Under the pieces are notes generated by a model. The model was not told the DNA's origin. It ran no database searches and was given only the letters and a program-made list of their open reading frames with translations. Both the position numbers and the translations under genes were made by a program. A stretch of DNA of 64,000 nucleotides from NCBI GenBank assembly GCA_963693085.1, contig OY856411.1:1352685550-1352749549 (forward strand). Direction: 5' to 3'. Source of the stretch: Alisma plantago-aquatica (Eukaryota > Streptophyta > Magnoliopsida > Alismatales > Alismataceae). Below, piece by piece: positions 21,358 through 35,795 of this stretch (within the stretch, counting starts at the first letter, position 1; every line of letters begins with the position of its first letter).

Positions 21358-23244
21358 GGTATGTATGCCCAGAGAGTCAATCATATGATGATTGGATTGG
21401 CATATGTTCTGATTGATTTGATAAATATCAAAGGAAAGCATCCAATTTATTCTAGCTCAATCAATTTTTAGATAAATGATGGAACAAAATAAATATCTAA
21501 AGAATGACAATACTCAATGACGCATGTTTTTGGGTTGAGGACCTGAACAATGAGATCATACAGATGCTAAGAGTATGTACGTTCTTGTTATGTCCCTAGT
21601 CAGATGTCATTGTGGAATGTTGATAGACAACAATGACACATCAAGATTAGAGTGTGTGTTGGTTGATGGCAATGTCTCATTAGTCATGACATATGATATC
21701 AAACCAAGCACACTGATACATGTTGGAGAATGGTGTATCAGACAGACCCACCATGAGAGTGATACATGGAACCATGACATGGTAGTCAAAATATTCTCTG
21801 ATAATGATGGTGGTGATTGTGATTCTTAGACCTGAAATCACTACACTCGTCGAATGTGATTGGGTACACTTTGACATCATCAAACACAGTCCTGAAACAT
21901 GGGTTATTATAACATTGATGATTGGGTGGCTTTGATGCATGAGATAGACTGTAAGTGATAGATATGAGATTTGTCCCTCCTCAGGGATTATGATGTCCAG
22001 GACACTTGATAAGCGAGACTGAGAAAGGCATGTGCAAGCACATGTGAATCAATATATGATATTGATGTCACACATTTCTCAGACATTCTGCTCTAGTTCA
22101 AGAAACATGAATAAACATTGAAAGGATGACAACTCCATGCTTTGAGTTCATTCATGATTTCAGAGACAAAGGAATTATACATTCACTGGAACACCAATCA
22201 CAGACTGTAGGATTGAAAGTTGTTCTCCAACTTTCCTTTTCACTTGGGTAGCACGGATGTGTGACTAGGTACCACACTTTACTTGTGAAGTCATAATATA
22301 GTTATGGACATTCACTATCGATGTGAAATGGTACCTATAGGGTCACACACAAAGGATTAACATGAAAGAGGAGTTTATTCATGAATGATTCTTGGATTGA
22401 TTACAAAAGTGTTTATGCACTGAATCAAACTTTCAATCAATATACTTGACTTAGAATCATCAATTTCAAGTGTTAAACCAACATATTAGAGTTTCAGGTT
22501 GATTGAGAACTGAATTACTGTGTTCTGCACAATCTGGACCACCAACTGACTGGATCACTGGGTGAACCAATCAGCTCATGGTCAGTGAGATGACCAGTTC
22601 ACTCTAGTGAATCGATCGGTTCAACTGGACCAAACGAGCAGTATTGAGTTGTCCCAACTTGTGAGAAAAAGTTTTTTCATTTAACTTGTTCAATTCGATT
22701 GGGACAAGAAGTAATCTTTGCGTTAATTAGAAACGAATAAGGAAATTTGATTACAAGCAAGTTTGAGAAGTGAAATGACTGGTTCACTGGGTGAACCAAC
22801 CAGTTCACACTCCCAACCGACCAGTTCACTAGTGAACCAATCGACTCACCTTGCCAAATGACTGTTTCTCTTGCCATAGTGCAAACTGTTCATGGAAATT
22901 ATAGACCCTTATACTTCTGCACAAATCGGGAACCCTGACCCTACCCTCTACTATAAAAAAGGGGGTACAAGGGGCTTCTTCAGGGACACAACTCAGTACA
23001 TTAGTTTCTCTACAAAGTTGTTGTCCTATCTGGTTGTGGTAACTGTGAGAGCCCAAGCAAGTTCTACCCATCCAGGGAGGAACAATGAGGCAAAGACAAC
23101 TATAGAAAAGTAACTGGTCGGGGGAGAGTGTGTTAGTGACTAGTACACTGATAGAAGGGGACAACTCCTTCTAGTCCATTCTTCAGGACAACTAGAGTTC
23201 TCGATATTCCATGTGGACTATCTATAGAGGTGGGAGACTTCTAC
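21358..23244 (+). repeat. 5' LTR of copia A, first part
   Basis: It matches 56898-58785 of the 3' LTR, beginning GGTATGTATGCC. It includes inverted (T)GGTTCACT...AGTGAACC motifs around 22545-22850 and a TATA-like CTATAAAAAA at 22951. It is interrupted at 23244 by the LARD, with TCTAC (23240-23244) duplicated at 35526-35530. The rest of the LTR is 35531-35782. Confidence 0.9.
22951..22960 (+). promoter_or_regulatory. Probable LTR TATA box (copia A, 5' LTR)
   Basis: CTATAAAAAA occupies the same place as CTATAAATAGAGG in the 3' LTR and precedes a segment that would be the transcript start. The LTR is broken downstream by the LARD. Confidence 0.5.
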
Positions 23245-26200
23245 TGTAAGGCCCCTAAACTTGCTTAATGAGTTGAACAAGCTTAATTACCATAATTTAA
23301 TGCTTAGTGCATCATTAAGTTGATTAAATTGAATTAAGTACTCACTGATGCAATTAGTGCTTTGATTGAGAGTTAAAATCTAATTAACATGATTTCTTAC
23401 TTTGATTGTAGAGGATCCCGTGCTTAGAACGTTGCAAAAAGAATCAGTCGAATCGAACATTCGAGTTGATAGTTATGACGTTTTCATGTTCCTTTGGACT
23501 TGGCTGCAATTTTTCCAGTATTTGGTTTTTATTTCTTTAAGTGGGTCGGCTACTTCTCCTTCTCCCTTATCCCCTCTCCTTCACATGATCGACCGCTTGA
23601 GCGGTGCCCGATAGAACAACAGTAGGCCGCACCTAGGGCAATGGATGGGGCAATTTTGGGCGTCCTTGGCTTCATCCAACAACGCCCTACCTCCTCCCAC
23701 TCCTCTCCTTCCTTTCTTCCTCCTCTAGCTCACCCAGGAAGTGCCCATCACCAGTGCCCCGACCATCCAGAGAAGGCCGACCAACAGCAAAAGCCTGCCA
23801 TCCCTTGCGGAACCGGCCAGAGATCGTTTGGCGTAGCCAGCAACTAAGGGAAAGTGAGGGGCGGCGCCACAACACCCTCAAACCTCCGACGATGCCTCTG
23901 TCCTCCCCTTCATCCTAGCCCCAACTGTGATGCCTAGCTATCAAGGGTGGCGCCCCAAGCAATAGGAGCAACAACAACAACAACTACGGTTAGTAGCTAT
24001 TTGGGCATGAGCTGTAGCACCAAGCAAGCAATGTTCAACACCCTATCCACAGTGTCGTCTCCTCCTTCCTCTTCCTTGCTCAACTGCGATGCCCAACCAG
24101 TAGGGCGGCACCCCAGCTAGCTCGAGCAGCAGCAGCTACAGCCGTTGCCTTGAGCCACATTGGGCATGAGGAAGCACCGAGGAATGATGCTTTGAACTCG
24201 TCTTTAAGGTCCAAGCACAAAGCAATGTCAAGCGACTCTCAAATCAAGAGTTGTATGATGTGCATGTTTGAATCCAGGGTTGTTCGGAGGTAGAAGATGA
24301 CCCCGCTGACGCCCAGAAATGGACTCTGGATGCGTTTCCAGTCATATTCGAACGTCTTGAACCACAGTGAGTAGAATCTCACTCCCATCACACGATTTGA
24401 CTCGATAAAACGGATGATTTCGGTTTGATCTGTGTTTGACGTAGTTAACAGCATATACCTGGGTGTCGAACAGTGCCGACACCACTCGATTTCCCAAATT
24501 TGCACATTTTAATTATTAACACTTGTACAATGCTAATTAGTTGACTGATATGTGCGATGTGAATTAGTGAAATTACACGATTAATAAAACCTAATTTACT
24601 CTATTAAATGTGAAAATCAGTAGTGCACAACCAGAAAATGTTCCACGGTAGAATTTGCTCTAAAGCTCTAAAACCCTACTTTTCTTGCTCCTTATGTTTA
24701 GGATTTGCTCATTTGATGAAGAAAGGTGCTAGATGGACGAATTCAAAGCTTAATCTTGGATTTTCTACCCTACCTGCTTGATATTTCTTCAGTGTGGGGT
24801 TTCATCTTCTTATTAGAGGCAAGTTTTATAACTTGCTCCACATTTATTGCTTACCATAAGCTTTATAGATCTTGTTCTTTCTTGAAAATGATGATCCATG
24901 CACTAAAAAGCTATGCTTGACTTGGATTTCAATTTTTTATAATGTTCCCTATTTTGATTTCAGTTATATATGAACCAGTGATCATGTGTATGTTATTACT
25001 AAGGTATAATATGACTTCGATCAGGTTATTTGGACAACCTATGGTGCTAAGCACCTATCAAACAATGGTCAATTTTAGGGTTTAAAGTCGATTTCTTCTA
25101 TAAACCATGACCCAATGATGGTACCATTGCAACAACCCTATGGTGTTGTCTTCATAACAACTCATGGTCATGATCAAAGGTTTCAGATGATGGTGACAAC
25201 CTATGGTCACCCCTTCGGTCAGGTTTTGGATCAATTAAAAGTGTAATGATCAATCATTAAGTACACTACTGATGATATCAATCAATGATGACATTAACTT
25301 AATATTTGATGCTGATTAATGAATATATTGTTGATCTAACAACCTATAGTGGTTTAATGATCACTAATGATGGTGGATCAGGTCTCTACAATCTATAGTT
25401 AGTTAATCATATAGTTTTAGCATCAATTAAGCCTTAGACCAATGGTTTCTTGGGTCATTTGATGCAATAATTAGACCTATACTGTAATTGATGGTTTTAA
25501 CATGTGAACTTGACCCAATGGTAGAGATCTACTGTTTATTCCTCCATTAAGGTGGAATGATGTCTATTGTAATATGTTGGTCCTAATAATGTGATTTAGA
25601 TGGTTTCCTTTATATGATCAACTTAAGGAGCTTAATTGTTGTCAATGGATGGCTTGTTTTAACTGAATAGTCGATTGTGGGTTTTACCCTACTCTCAATG
25701 GAACTTTTTGTGTTGTTAATTAAGGGATGTATAGGGTTAGATGGTGACTCTTTATAGATAAAAAATCAAGGACTTCATAGGTAGTTTATCTAAGGTGTTT
25801 ACTTATGTAAACAACCAAAGGTCTTACCTTTTAAACATCCAATGGTTTTGGGTGACATTGTGGTATGGTGATACAGGTTGAATGATGATGGAACAAATGG
25901 AGGGTTACCCTTAATACGTTAGCCTTACCTATTCACTCATATGAATAGAAGGGATGATAACCATATTGTGTTGATATGTAACCCTAATGAGGTATAGCTT
26001 GTTATACCTAGCTTTAATATAACTAAATGATGGTAATTCAGTATGAATAGTCCTTGAATGACTAATACAATCATGGAGTACTCTATTATTGTTGTAACCC
26101 TAGTATGCTATAACTTGATGGTTACACCTTGATTTATGTGTGGGTTCATACTTGAGAAAAGTAGGGAATGTGATAGTGATGCTTCACCTTATGCATCCAT

Positions 26201-28421
26201 GATCCAATGGGGATGTCGTGAGTTAGGATTTGGGTTTAAGTGCTGATTAGTAGCATTACTATGATTTATCTTGTTGAACCTAACTCTAATTCAAATAGAT
26301 AAAGATGAGTATACATGTTTAACATTCTTATATGATGGAATGATGGTGGAATAACCTCCTTAATATGATCATAACCTTAATATGCAAATTGTTGGTTATC
26401 ATAGCCACATGGTTGATACTTTCTTATGCTAAACATGTGCATTATGAATATGATGAGTGTTAATCATATCTATATTCCTTGTATGTTGATGTAATAAAGG
26501 AATGTTCTTAATGTTAATATAACCCTGCTATGATTGATTATGAATATCTCCTAGCTCATTAATGCAATATTGTGTTGATCCAGGGTTTTATATGTAAGTA
26601 ATGCTATTGAGCCTTGTTATAAAGCATGCAAAGATAATGATGATCTTGCAGGGAATAATATGATTGTCTTAATAACCTTTGGGAATGGTTGAGCCCTGAA
26701 TGAGGAGTAATCCTCTTATGTTGATACATGTTGATACTCTGTGAATTTGTGAAAAAGATTATTATCTTGTGATACCATGATGACTGGTGTAGTCTCATAA
26801 ATGGCAAGTGAATATTGCCATGTGATGATGAGATGAGAAATTATGTTTCATACGTTTTATATCTTTTCAAGTTTTGATATTTATATGCTTGCTAGAAGTG
26901 AATTAGGGTTTGTATGTCCACTTGTTTGATGCAACCTTCATTCACCCAATTGGCATAACTAATCAAGTGCAACTCTAATCATGTAGTTTCCTATGCCGTA
27001 GAGCCATCTTCAGTGTCAGAACTTGCTGGATGGTGAAATGTGTATTCCTAAGGGAAATTTGGAGCGCATATAGTTGAGTATGTGGGGGTGGCAGGTTGAG
27101 GATATATCCTTGTCATCCACAATGCAGATTGTGGAGGTTGTCTATGGTCATTCCTCATACATCTGATGTGATTGAGAACGATTGCGGTCGTATCTTGATG
27201 ATTATAACATGATGTGAGTAGAGGACAACTACGGTCGTACCTCAGCGATTGGGTTTAAATACCCTAGTTTCTAGTGTTGTGACCTATACCAAGGTCAGAC
27301 TAGTGGTTTTCAGCTTGACTATATGTCATTGTGGTGGCAGCTTTGACTGATATGTCACTGCCTTTTTAGTCGGACTGACCGTGGGGAAGAGATCTTAGGA
27401 TGCCGACACTCCTAGATCTTGTATGGAACTGAATAGCCCTTTGCAGGGTTCGGTTGGACTTTGAATGGTATGATTCAAATCCCCCGGGGCATAATAAAAG
27501 TTGTAATACAACCATATAGCATATTTGTTTAGGGTTATACATGACGTTTCACATTGGATGATAACCCTTGTTTGTTATCTTTACATAAAGATGAGGCTTA
27601 ATGCAATTAAGAGATAGTAAATATACTTATGTTGTGGATATGCTTAGATTGTAGATGCATATATATGGTAGTCATGCTTATCTTGATAACTATACTGCTA
27701 CTACTGATTATAATCATGATGCTAGATATATCATGTTGTTAGTTATGTTTAGCATGCTAGCCATGCCTTTGTAACTAGAGATGCATATACTGCTAATCAT
27801 ACTTATCTAGATAGTTATGCTTATGTATTTTGTTAATCATCAATACTATTGATCTTATTTGTTAGATCTGATTATACTTCTTAACTATTTAATTACATAA
27901 AAATGTTGTCATCAATAAACGTTGTTGGAGGTTATATCTCTTGTTGGGACATGGGTCCCACCCTTGTGGTTTGCCACATTTTTTTAAAGTAATCGAAAGT
28001 GATGAAAACAAACATGTGGCAGCAAAGAGGAGCTATAGTAATGAATATTTGATAAAGTTGATTATATGTCTATTTTGTTCTAGAGTCGTCCATGTACTTT
28101 CAGGTCCGGGCAAGAAAAGTTTGTATATGGTGTTTCAAATGAATCGAGATTTTGTTAGCATGTTAATGCTTGTTTGTGTGATATATACGTATATTGTTCT
28201 TCTGTGTATATATGTTGTGGCTAAGGCAATAGAACATTTGTATCAAATTCTTGGCCTAGTATGGATAAAAGAAAGATGTTGGGTCTTATGAAAATGTTCT
28301 GAGAAGGTGCTGACATTGAAATCAATTTTAATTTACCCATATTTTTGGGTATGTGATTATTTAGGGATTGATTGTGTTTTATGTTTTGAGTAATCTAGTT
28401 TAGTGTAACGGGTCCATGGTA
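23245..28421 (+). repeat. 5' LTR of the LARD (5,177 bp)
   Basis: It starts TGTAAGGCCCCTAAACTTGC and ends GTAACGGGTCCATGGTA. A GC-rich segment lies near its start (about 23620-24230) and is followed by 4 kb of AT-rich DNA rich in GATGGT/CAATGGT motifs. Short open frames in the GC-rich part (for example 23641-23847) show no domain and are probably not translated genes. It aligns along its length with 30382-35525, differing by roughly 2-7% in stretches compared by eye. Confidence 0.93.
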
Positions 28422-30381
28422 GTTTGGTATCAGAGATTTAAGTTCACTGAGTCTACATGGACACTAGGACTTAAGACTAGGATGATGTCTAAGTTAGGAA
28501 CCTAACATAAAAATATGGTGCATACTACCTAATTTTAGTATTTGGGTGCCCTGGCCAGGTATTCAATTATTGAAGAAAGGTAAGTATGTAACTCTTAGAT
28601 TGTTATCGTTTTTATTACTCTGATCAAGTAGTCATTTTGTGACAATCTAAAGAGCATAACGAATAAGAAATCATGGTGTGAATATCTCAATCCTACCTTA
28701 AAGAAGATGAGAATTGCATCATTATCTATCAAAACATAAATGTTTGGTAAATATAAGAGAAAGATACAACGCCATGAAATCTAAATCTGAATAAAAATAA
28801 GAAAAAAAGGAGTTCTTGATGATGTGATTTAAGAAGATAATAAAGTAAAAGATAGATAAGTCTATGCTTATAAAGTTAATAAAGGTATGAAATCCACATA
28901 AGATGGAAGAGAACTCCTATAACAAGTACAAAATGAGAAGATGAATGAGAACAATAACAAAGGAATAAGGTGGAACCTAATTTAATCTCAAACCAACCTA
29001 TGTGTGTAAGAAAGTCTTAATGTAAAATCAGCATGGCATGTGAAAGAAATTAAGGGAGATGATCCCGATTTAATGAAGAAAATGTGGAATATGATGATTT
29101 ACTTGTAGATAAGTTGTTGAAAAATATAATAAAACAAGAGAACATACCCAAGTGTGATAAATAGTCATCAAGGAAGGAGTAATGAGATATGTTAATCATG
29201 ATGATTCCTATGCTAATGGCAAGGAACCCAAAATGAAAAGGGTAAAATGATACATAAGAAGTTGTAACTTGCATAATGAAAATAGAATTGGTTACCTTTT
29301 TGCTAGTGACCCTTGAACAATGTTGCTATGATGTGGGAAGTGTGTTTCCCTTTGTGTCTTTCCTTTCTAGGGCACAACTTTCAAGTGGATTATTGCCACT
29401 TGGTATGTGTGGATTCATTGTAAATATGACGGTGGATAGCTTATTATAGCATAAGGTTACTTTGACTATGGTTCCAAGATCATAAAGTTTGTGATGATTT
29501 TTCTTTTGAGCCTTCCAATAATTAGGAAGACTCCTCTTATATGTTTTGAAATTTGTTATGTTGGTAAAAGTAGATGATATAAGGATGTGAGTTCCTTATA
29601 GCACATGAGGTGGATACCAAGGTAATGAATCCTAGCATCCAAGATGTATCAATAATATGGGAAGTATGTGAAGGTTGGAGATGTTTATTAAATGAACATT
29701 ACAAGTATTCCTCTCCCTTAGAGAGAGAGAGAGAGTTGATAATGATCCTATAAATGTTGTTTGTAAGGAAAAACAAAAGTGATTCTATAATGTTGTGTAT
29801 GGTTCAGTGATAGCTGGGAAAGATCACTATCTAGGATAGATGGTTTGTTGGTTAATAAATATGTGATACCATGTTCCTTTAAAATAAACCTATGATAAAA
29901 TATCAATGCATAAGAGTTAGATTGGATAACATAATCCACATGACCATGATGAGTTTTGAGTTATGTCCTTTAGACTAACAAATGTACCAATAGAATTTAT
30001 GAATAGGAGGAAGAGAGTGTTCAAGTAATGTCTTACAAGTTGTGGCAATATTTGAATGATGAAATGTCAAAGTATTTCAAATATGGTAAAAAATATGATC
30101 AATATTTATTCAAAAACTGTAGGGTTGCCAAAGCAGAAACTGCAATGAGAACAAGTTGAATAAGAGTGAGATGGGGTTGATTAAATTTCTTAATGGGATC
30201 ATGATATGTCTTCTTATGTGGGCGTTTTTGTGCTGACCCAAGATGAGATATGTATGAATGATGTGACATTACCATGATATGAAAGTAAGCATGTGAAGGT
30301 AATAGGATGAGGTGCAAAGGAAGTACCCATCTTTGTTTACCTTGGATTTCGAGGGTGAAATACCTGTTAGGGGTTTATAGT
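28422..30381 (+). other. LARD internal region, non-coding
   Basis: 1,960 bp. It opens with the primer site and closes with GTTAGGGGTTTATAGT before the 3' LTR. It is AT-rich with only short frames and no gag, protease, reverse transcriptase or integrase motif on either strand. A small (GA)n run occurs at 29719-29736. Packaging and dimerisation signals presumably lie here but cannot be recognised. Confidence 0.85.
28424..28435 (+). other. Primer binding site of the LARD
   Basis: TTGGTATCAGAG starts two bases after the 5' LTR and matches the complement of the 3' end of initiator-Met tRNA over eleven bases. Confidence 0.85.
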
Positions 30382-33300
30382 TGTAAGGCCCCTAAAATTT
30401 CTTAATGAGTTGAACAAGCTTAATTACCATAATTTAATGCTTAGTGCATCATTAAGTTGATTAAGTTGAATTAAGTACTCACTGATGCAATTAGTACTTT
30501 GATCGAGTGTTACAGTCTAATTAGCATGATTTCTTGCTTTGATATTGTATAGGATCCCATTCTTGGAACGTTGCAAAAAGAATCAGTCGAATAGGACATT
30601 CAAGTCAATAGTTATGATGTTTTCATGTTCCTTTGGACTCGGCTGCAATTTTTCCAATATTGTATTTTTATTTCCTGAAGTGGGTCGGCTACTTCTTCTT
30701 CTCCCTTATCCCCTCTCCTTCACGTGATTGACCACTTGAGCAACACCCAATGGAACAGTAGCAGGCCGCACCTAGGGCGATGGATGGGCGATTTTGGGCT
30801 TCCTTGGCTTCGTCCAACAACACCCTACCTCCGTCCACTCCTCTCCTTCCTTTCTTCCTCCTCTAGCTCACCCTAGCAGTGCCTATCACCAGCACCCTGA
30901 CCAGCCAGATAAGGTCGTCCAGCTGAAGCAGCCTGCCAGCCCTTGCGGCGCCGACCAGAGATCGTTTGGTGCAGCCAACATCTAAGGGAAAGTAAGGGGC
31001 GACACCATAGCACCCTCAAACCTTCGACGATGCCTCCGTCCTCCCCTTCATCCTAGCCCTAACCACGATGCCCAGCTAGCAAGGGTGGCGCCCCAAGTAA
31101 TAGGATCAGGAACAACAGTAGCTACAGTCAGTAGTTGTTTGGGTGCGAGCTGTAGCACCAAGCAAGAAACATTCGACAACCTATCCGCAATGTCGTCTCC
31201 TCCTTCCTCTTCCTTGCTCAACCGTGATGCCCCAGCTAGCTCGAGCAGCAACAGCTGTAGCCATGGACTTGATCCACCTTAGGTATGAGGAAGCACCGAG
31301 GAATGATGCTTTGAATTCGTCTGTAAGGTCCAAGCACGAAGCAACATCGAGCGACGCTCAAATCAAGAGTTGTGTGATGTGCACATTTGAATCCAGGGCT
31401 GTTCGGAGGTAGAAGACGACCTCGTTGATGCCTGGAAACGGACTCTGGATGCGTTTCCAATCGTATTCGGACATCTTGAACCACAGTGAGTAGAATCTCA
31501 CTCCCAATCACATGATTTGAGTCGATAAAATGGATGATTTCAATTTGATCCATGTTTGACACAGTTAACAGCATATACCAGGGTGTCGGGTAATGCCGGC
31601 ACCGCTAAATTTCCAAATTTGCACATTTTAATTATTAACGCTCGTACGACGCTAATTAGTTGACGGATATGTGCGATGTGAATTAGTGAAATTACACAAT
31701 TGATCGAACCTAATTTACTCTGTTAAATGTTAAAATCAATAGTGCACAACTAGAAAAATGTTCCATGGTAGAATATGCTCTATAGCTCTAAAACCCTACC
31801 TTTCTTGCTCCTTATGTTTAGGATTTGCTCATTTGATGAAGAAAGGTGCTAGATGGATGAATTCATAGCTTATTCCTATATTTTCTACCCTACTTGCTCG
31901 AGATTTCTTCAGTTTGGGGTTTCATCTTCTAATTAGAGGCAAGTTTTATAACTTGCTCCATGTTTATTGCTTACCATAAGCTTTCTAGATCATGTTCTTG
32001 CTTGAAAATGATGATCCATGCACTACTACGCTTGACTTGGATTTTGATTTTTATAATGTTCCCTGTTCTGATTTTAGTTAGATATGAATCGATGATCATG
32101 TGTATATGTTATTCCTAAGGTATAATATGACTTGGATCAGGTTCTTTTGACAACATATGGTGCTAAGCACCTATCAAACAATGGTCAATTTTAGGGTTTA
32201 AAGCTTATTTCTTCTATAAACCATGACCCGATGATGGTACCATTACAACAACCCTATGGTGTTGTCTTCATAACAACTCATGGTCGTGATCAAATGTTTC
32301 AGATGATGGTGACAACCTATGGTCACCCCTTAGGTCAGGTTTTGGATCAATTAAAAGTATAATGATCAATCATTAAGTACACTACTGAGGATATCAATCA
32401 ATGATGACATCAACTTAATATTTGATGCTGATTAATGAATATATTGTTGCTCTAACAACCTATAGTGATTTAATGATCACTAATGATGGTGGATCAGGTC
32501 TCTACAATATATAGTGAGTTAATCATTTAGTTTTAGCATCAATTAATCCTTAGACCAATGGTTTCTTGGGTCACTTGATGCAATGATCAGACCTATACTG
32601 TAATTGATGGTTTTAACATGTGAACTTGACCCAATGGTCAAGATCTACTATTTATTCCTCCATTAAGGTGGAATGATGGATAATGTAATATGTTGGTCCT
32701 AATAATGTGATTTAGATGGTTTCCTTTATATGATCAACTTAAGGAGCTTAATTGTTGTCAATGGATGGCTTGTTTTAACTGAATAGTCGATTGTGGGTTT
32801 TACCCTACTCTCAATGGAACTTTTTGTGTTATTAATCAAGGGATGTCTAGGGTTAGATGGTGACTATTTCTAGAGAAAAAATCAAGGACTTCGTAGGTGG
32901 TTTATCTAAGGTGTTTACTTATGTAAACAACCAAAGGTCTTACCTTTTAAACATCCAATGGGTCTGGGTGACATTGTGGTATGGTGATACGGGTTGAATG
33001 ATGATGGAACAAATGGAGGGTTACCCTTAATAAGTTAGTATTACCTATTCACTCATATGAATAGAAGGGATGATAACCATATTGTGTTGATATGTAACCC
33101 TAATGAGGTATAGCTTGTTATACCTAGCTTTAATATAATTAAATGATGGTAATTCAGTATGAATAGTCCTTGAATGACTAATACAATCATGGACTACTCT
33201 ATTATTGTTGAAACCCTAGTATGCTATAACTTGATGGTTACACCTTGATTTATGTGTGGGTTCATACTTGAGAAAAGTAGGGAATGTGATAGTGATGCTT

Positions 33301-35525
33301 CACCTTATGCATTCATGATCCAATGGGGATGTTGTGAGTTAGGATTTGGGTGTAAGTGTTGATTAGTAACATTAATATGATTTATCTTGTTGAACCTAAC
33401 TCTAATGCAAGAATATAAAGATGAGTATTGATGTTTAACATTCTTATATGATGGAATGATGGTGGAATAACCTCCTTAATATTATCATAACATTAATATG
33501 TTAATTGTTGGTTATCATAGCCACATGGTTGATACTTTCTTATGCTAAACATGTGCATTATGAATATGATGAGTGTTAATCATATCTATATTCCTTGCAT
33601 GTTGATGTAATAAAGGAATGTTCTTAATGTTAATATAACCCTGCTATGATTGATTATGAATATCTCCTAGCTCATTAATGCAATATTGTGTTGATCTAGG
33701 GTGTTATATGTAAGTAATGCTATTGATCGTTGTTATAAGTCATGCAAAGATAATGATGATCTTACAGGGAATAATATGATGGTCTTAATAACCTTTGGGC
33801 ATGGTTGAGCCCTGAATGAGGAGTAATCCTCTTATGTTGATAAGGGTTGATACCCTATGATATTGTGAAAAAGATTATTATCTTGTGATAGCATGATGAC
33901 TGGTGTAGTCTCATGAATGGCAAGTGAATATTACCATGTGATGATGAGATGAGAAATTATGTTTCATATGTTTTATATCTTTTCAAGTTTTGATATTTAT
34001 ATGCTTGCTAGAAGTGAATTAGTGTTTGTATGTCCACTTGTTTGATGTCGGCTTAATTCACCCAATTGGCATAACTAATCTAGTGTAACTCTAATCATGT
34101 AGTTCCCTGTGCCGTAGAGACATCTTCAGTGTCAGAACTTGTTGGAGTATTCCTAAGGGAAACTCAGAGCGCATACTATTGAGTATGTGGAGGTGGAAGG
34201 TTGAGGATATATCCTTGTCATCCACAATGCAGATTGTGGAGGTTGTCTATGGTCATGCCTCATACATCTGATGTGATTGAGAATGGCTACGATCATGTCT
34301 CAGTGATTATAACATGATGTGATTAGAGGACAACTGCAGTTGTACCTAAGTGATTGGGTTTGAATACCCTAGTTTCTAGTTCCATGACCTATACCAAGGT
34401 CGGACTAGTGGTTTTCAGCTTGACTATATGTCGTTGTGGTGGAAGCTTTGACTGATATGTCACTACCTTTTTACTCATACTAACCGAGGGGATGAGATCT
34501 TAGGATACTGGCACTCCTAGATCTTGTACAAAACCGAATAGCCCTTCGCAGGGGTCGGTTGGACTTTGGATGTTACGATTCAAATTCCTCAGGGCAAAAT
34601 AAAAGTTGTAATACAACCGTGTAGCATATTTGTTTAGGGTTATACATGACGTTTCACATTGGATGATAACCCTTGTTTGTTATCTTTACATAAAGATGAG
34701 GCTTAATGCAATTAAGAGATAGTAAATATACTTATGTTGTGGATATGCTTATATTGTAGGTGCATACATATGGTAGCCATGCTTATCTTGATAACTATAC
34801 TGCTACTGCTGATTATAATCATGATGCTAGATATCTCATGTTGTTAGTTATGTTTAGCATGCTAGCCATGCCTTTATAACTAGAGATGCATATACTACTA
34901 ATCATACTTATCCAGATAGTTGTGCTTATGTATTTTGTTAATCATCAATACTACTGATCTTATTTTTTAGATCTGTTTAAACTGCTTAACTGTTTAATTA
35001 CTTAAAAATATTGTAATCAATAAACATTGTTGGAGGTTATATCTCTTGCTGGGACATGGGTCTCACCCTTGTGGTTCGCCACATTTTTTTAGGTAATCGA
35101 AAGTGACGAAAACAAACATGAGGCAGCAAAGAGGATCTATAGTAATGAATATTTGATAAGGTTGATTAGATGTCTAGTTTGTTCTAGAGTCATCCCTATA
35201 CTCTCAGGTCTGGGCAGGAAAAGTTTGTATATGGTGTTTCAAATGAATTAAGATTTTGTTAGCATGTTAATGCTTGTTTGTGTGATATATATGAATATTG
35301 TTCTTCTGTGTATATATGTTGTGGCTAAGGCAATAGAACATTTGTATCAAATTCTTGGCCTAGTATGGATAAAAGAAATATGTTTGGTCTTATGAAAATG
35401 TTCTAAGAAGGTGCTGACATTGAAATCGGTTTTAATTTACCCATATTTTTGGGTATGTGATTATTTAGTGATTGATTGTGTTTTATGTTTTGAGTAATCT
35501 TGGTTAGTGTAACGGGTCCATGACA
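30382..35525 (+). repeat. 3' LTR of the LARD (5,144 bp)
   Basis: It starts TGTAAGGCCCCTAAAATTTC and ends AACGGGTCCATGACA, followed by the TCTAC duplication. It is collinear with the 5' LTR apart from small indels, for example the loss of about 20 bases near 34145 relative to 27030. Confidence 0.93.
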
Positions 35526-35530
35526 TCTAC

Positions 35531-35782
35531 CTCTCAGGAGGATGACAGTCAACTATAGTCCGGGTCAAGACTAGGAGCTGCCCAGACACTGTCAAAGATA
35601 GGTGGTTGAAGATCACACTTGCTGTGAGGTATAGTCATCGAGCAAGCCTCGAGACCAAGTATAACTTGCTAAAACCATCCTTCCCATTACATAGATGTTG
35701 ATGTGATCTGCTGGTTATGGATTTATGGTTACATATTTTTTTTTATTTTCACTGCCTACTCTGACCACGTAAAACCCCAATA
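35531..35782 (+). repeat. 5' LTR of copia A, last part
   Basis: The LTR resumes as CTCTCAGGAGGATGACAGTC after the LARD and ends CACGTAAAACCCCAATA, matching 58791-59042. Together with 21358-23244 it gives about 2.14 kb. Confidence 0.9.
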
Positions 35783-35783
35783 G

Positions 35784-35795
35784 TGGTATCAGAGC
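35784..35795 (+). other. Primer binding site of copia A
   Basis: TGGTATCAGAGC is a perfect 12-base complement to the 3' end of initiator-Met tRNA, one base after the LTR. Confidence 0.92.

Larger units (their letters stand above)
23245..35525 (+). mobile_element. LARD: non-coding LTR element with 5.1-5.2-kb LTRs
   Basis: It is a 12,281-bp element flanked by TCTAC duplications (23240-23244 and 35526-35530). It has TG...CA-type ends (TGTAAGGCCCC ... CATGACA), two long direct LTRs and an internal region of only 1,960 bp with no gag or pol. The primer site TTGGTATCAGAG follows the 5' LTR. A large-LTR, coding-free structure defines a large retrotransposon derivative, mobilised by proteins of a relative. 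LTR and junction similarity to the chromodomain element at 6480-10905 points to a Del/Tekay-like Ty3/gypsy parent. Confidence 0.92.

Noticed and set aside
23641..23847. Open frames in the GC-rich part of both LARD LTRs (also near 30794-31574)
   Set aside because: The frames are short, differ between the two LTR copies and show no domain. The GC-rich leader explains them.
23245..35525. Two 5-kb copies considered as a segmental duplication
   Set aside because: TG/CA-type ends, a tRNA-Met primer site after the first copy and a 5-bp duplication outside both make them LTRs of one element.
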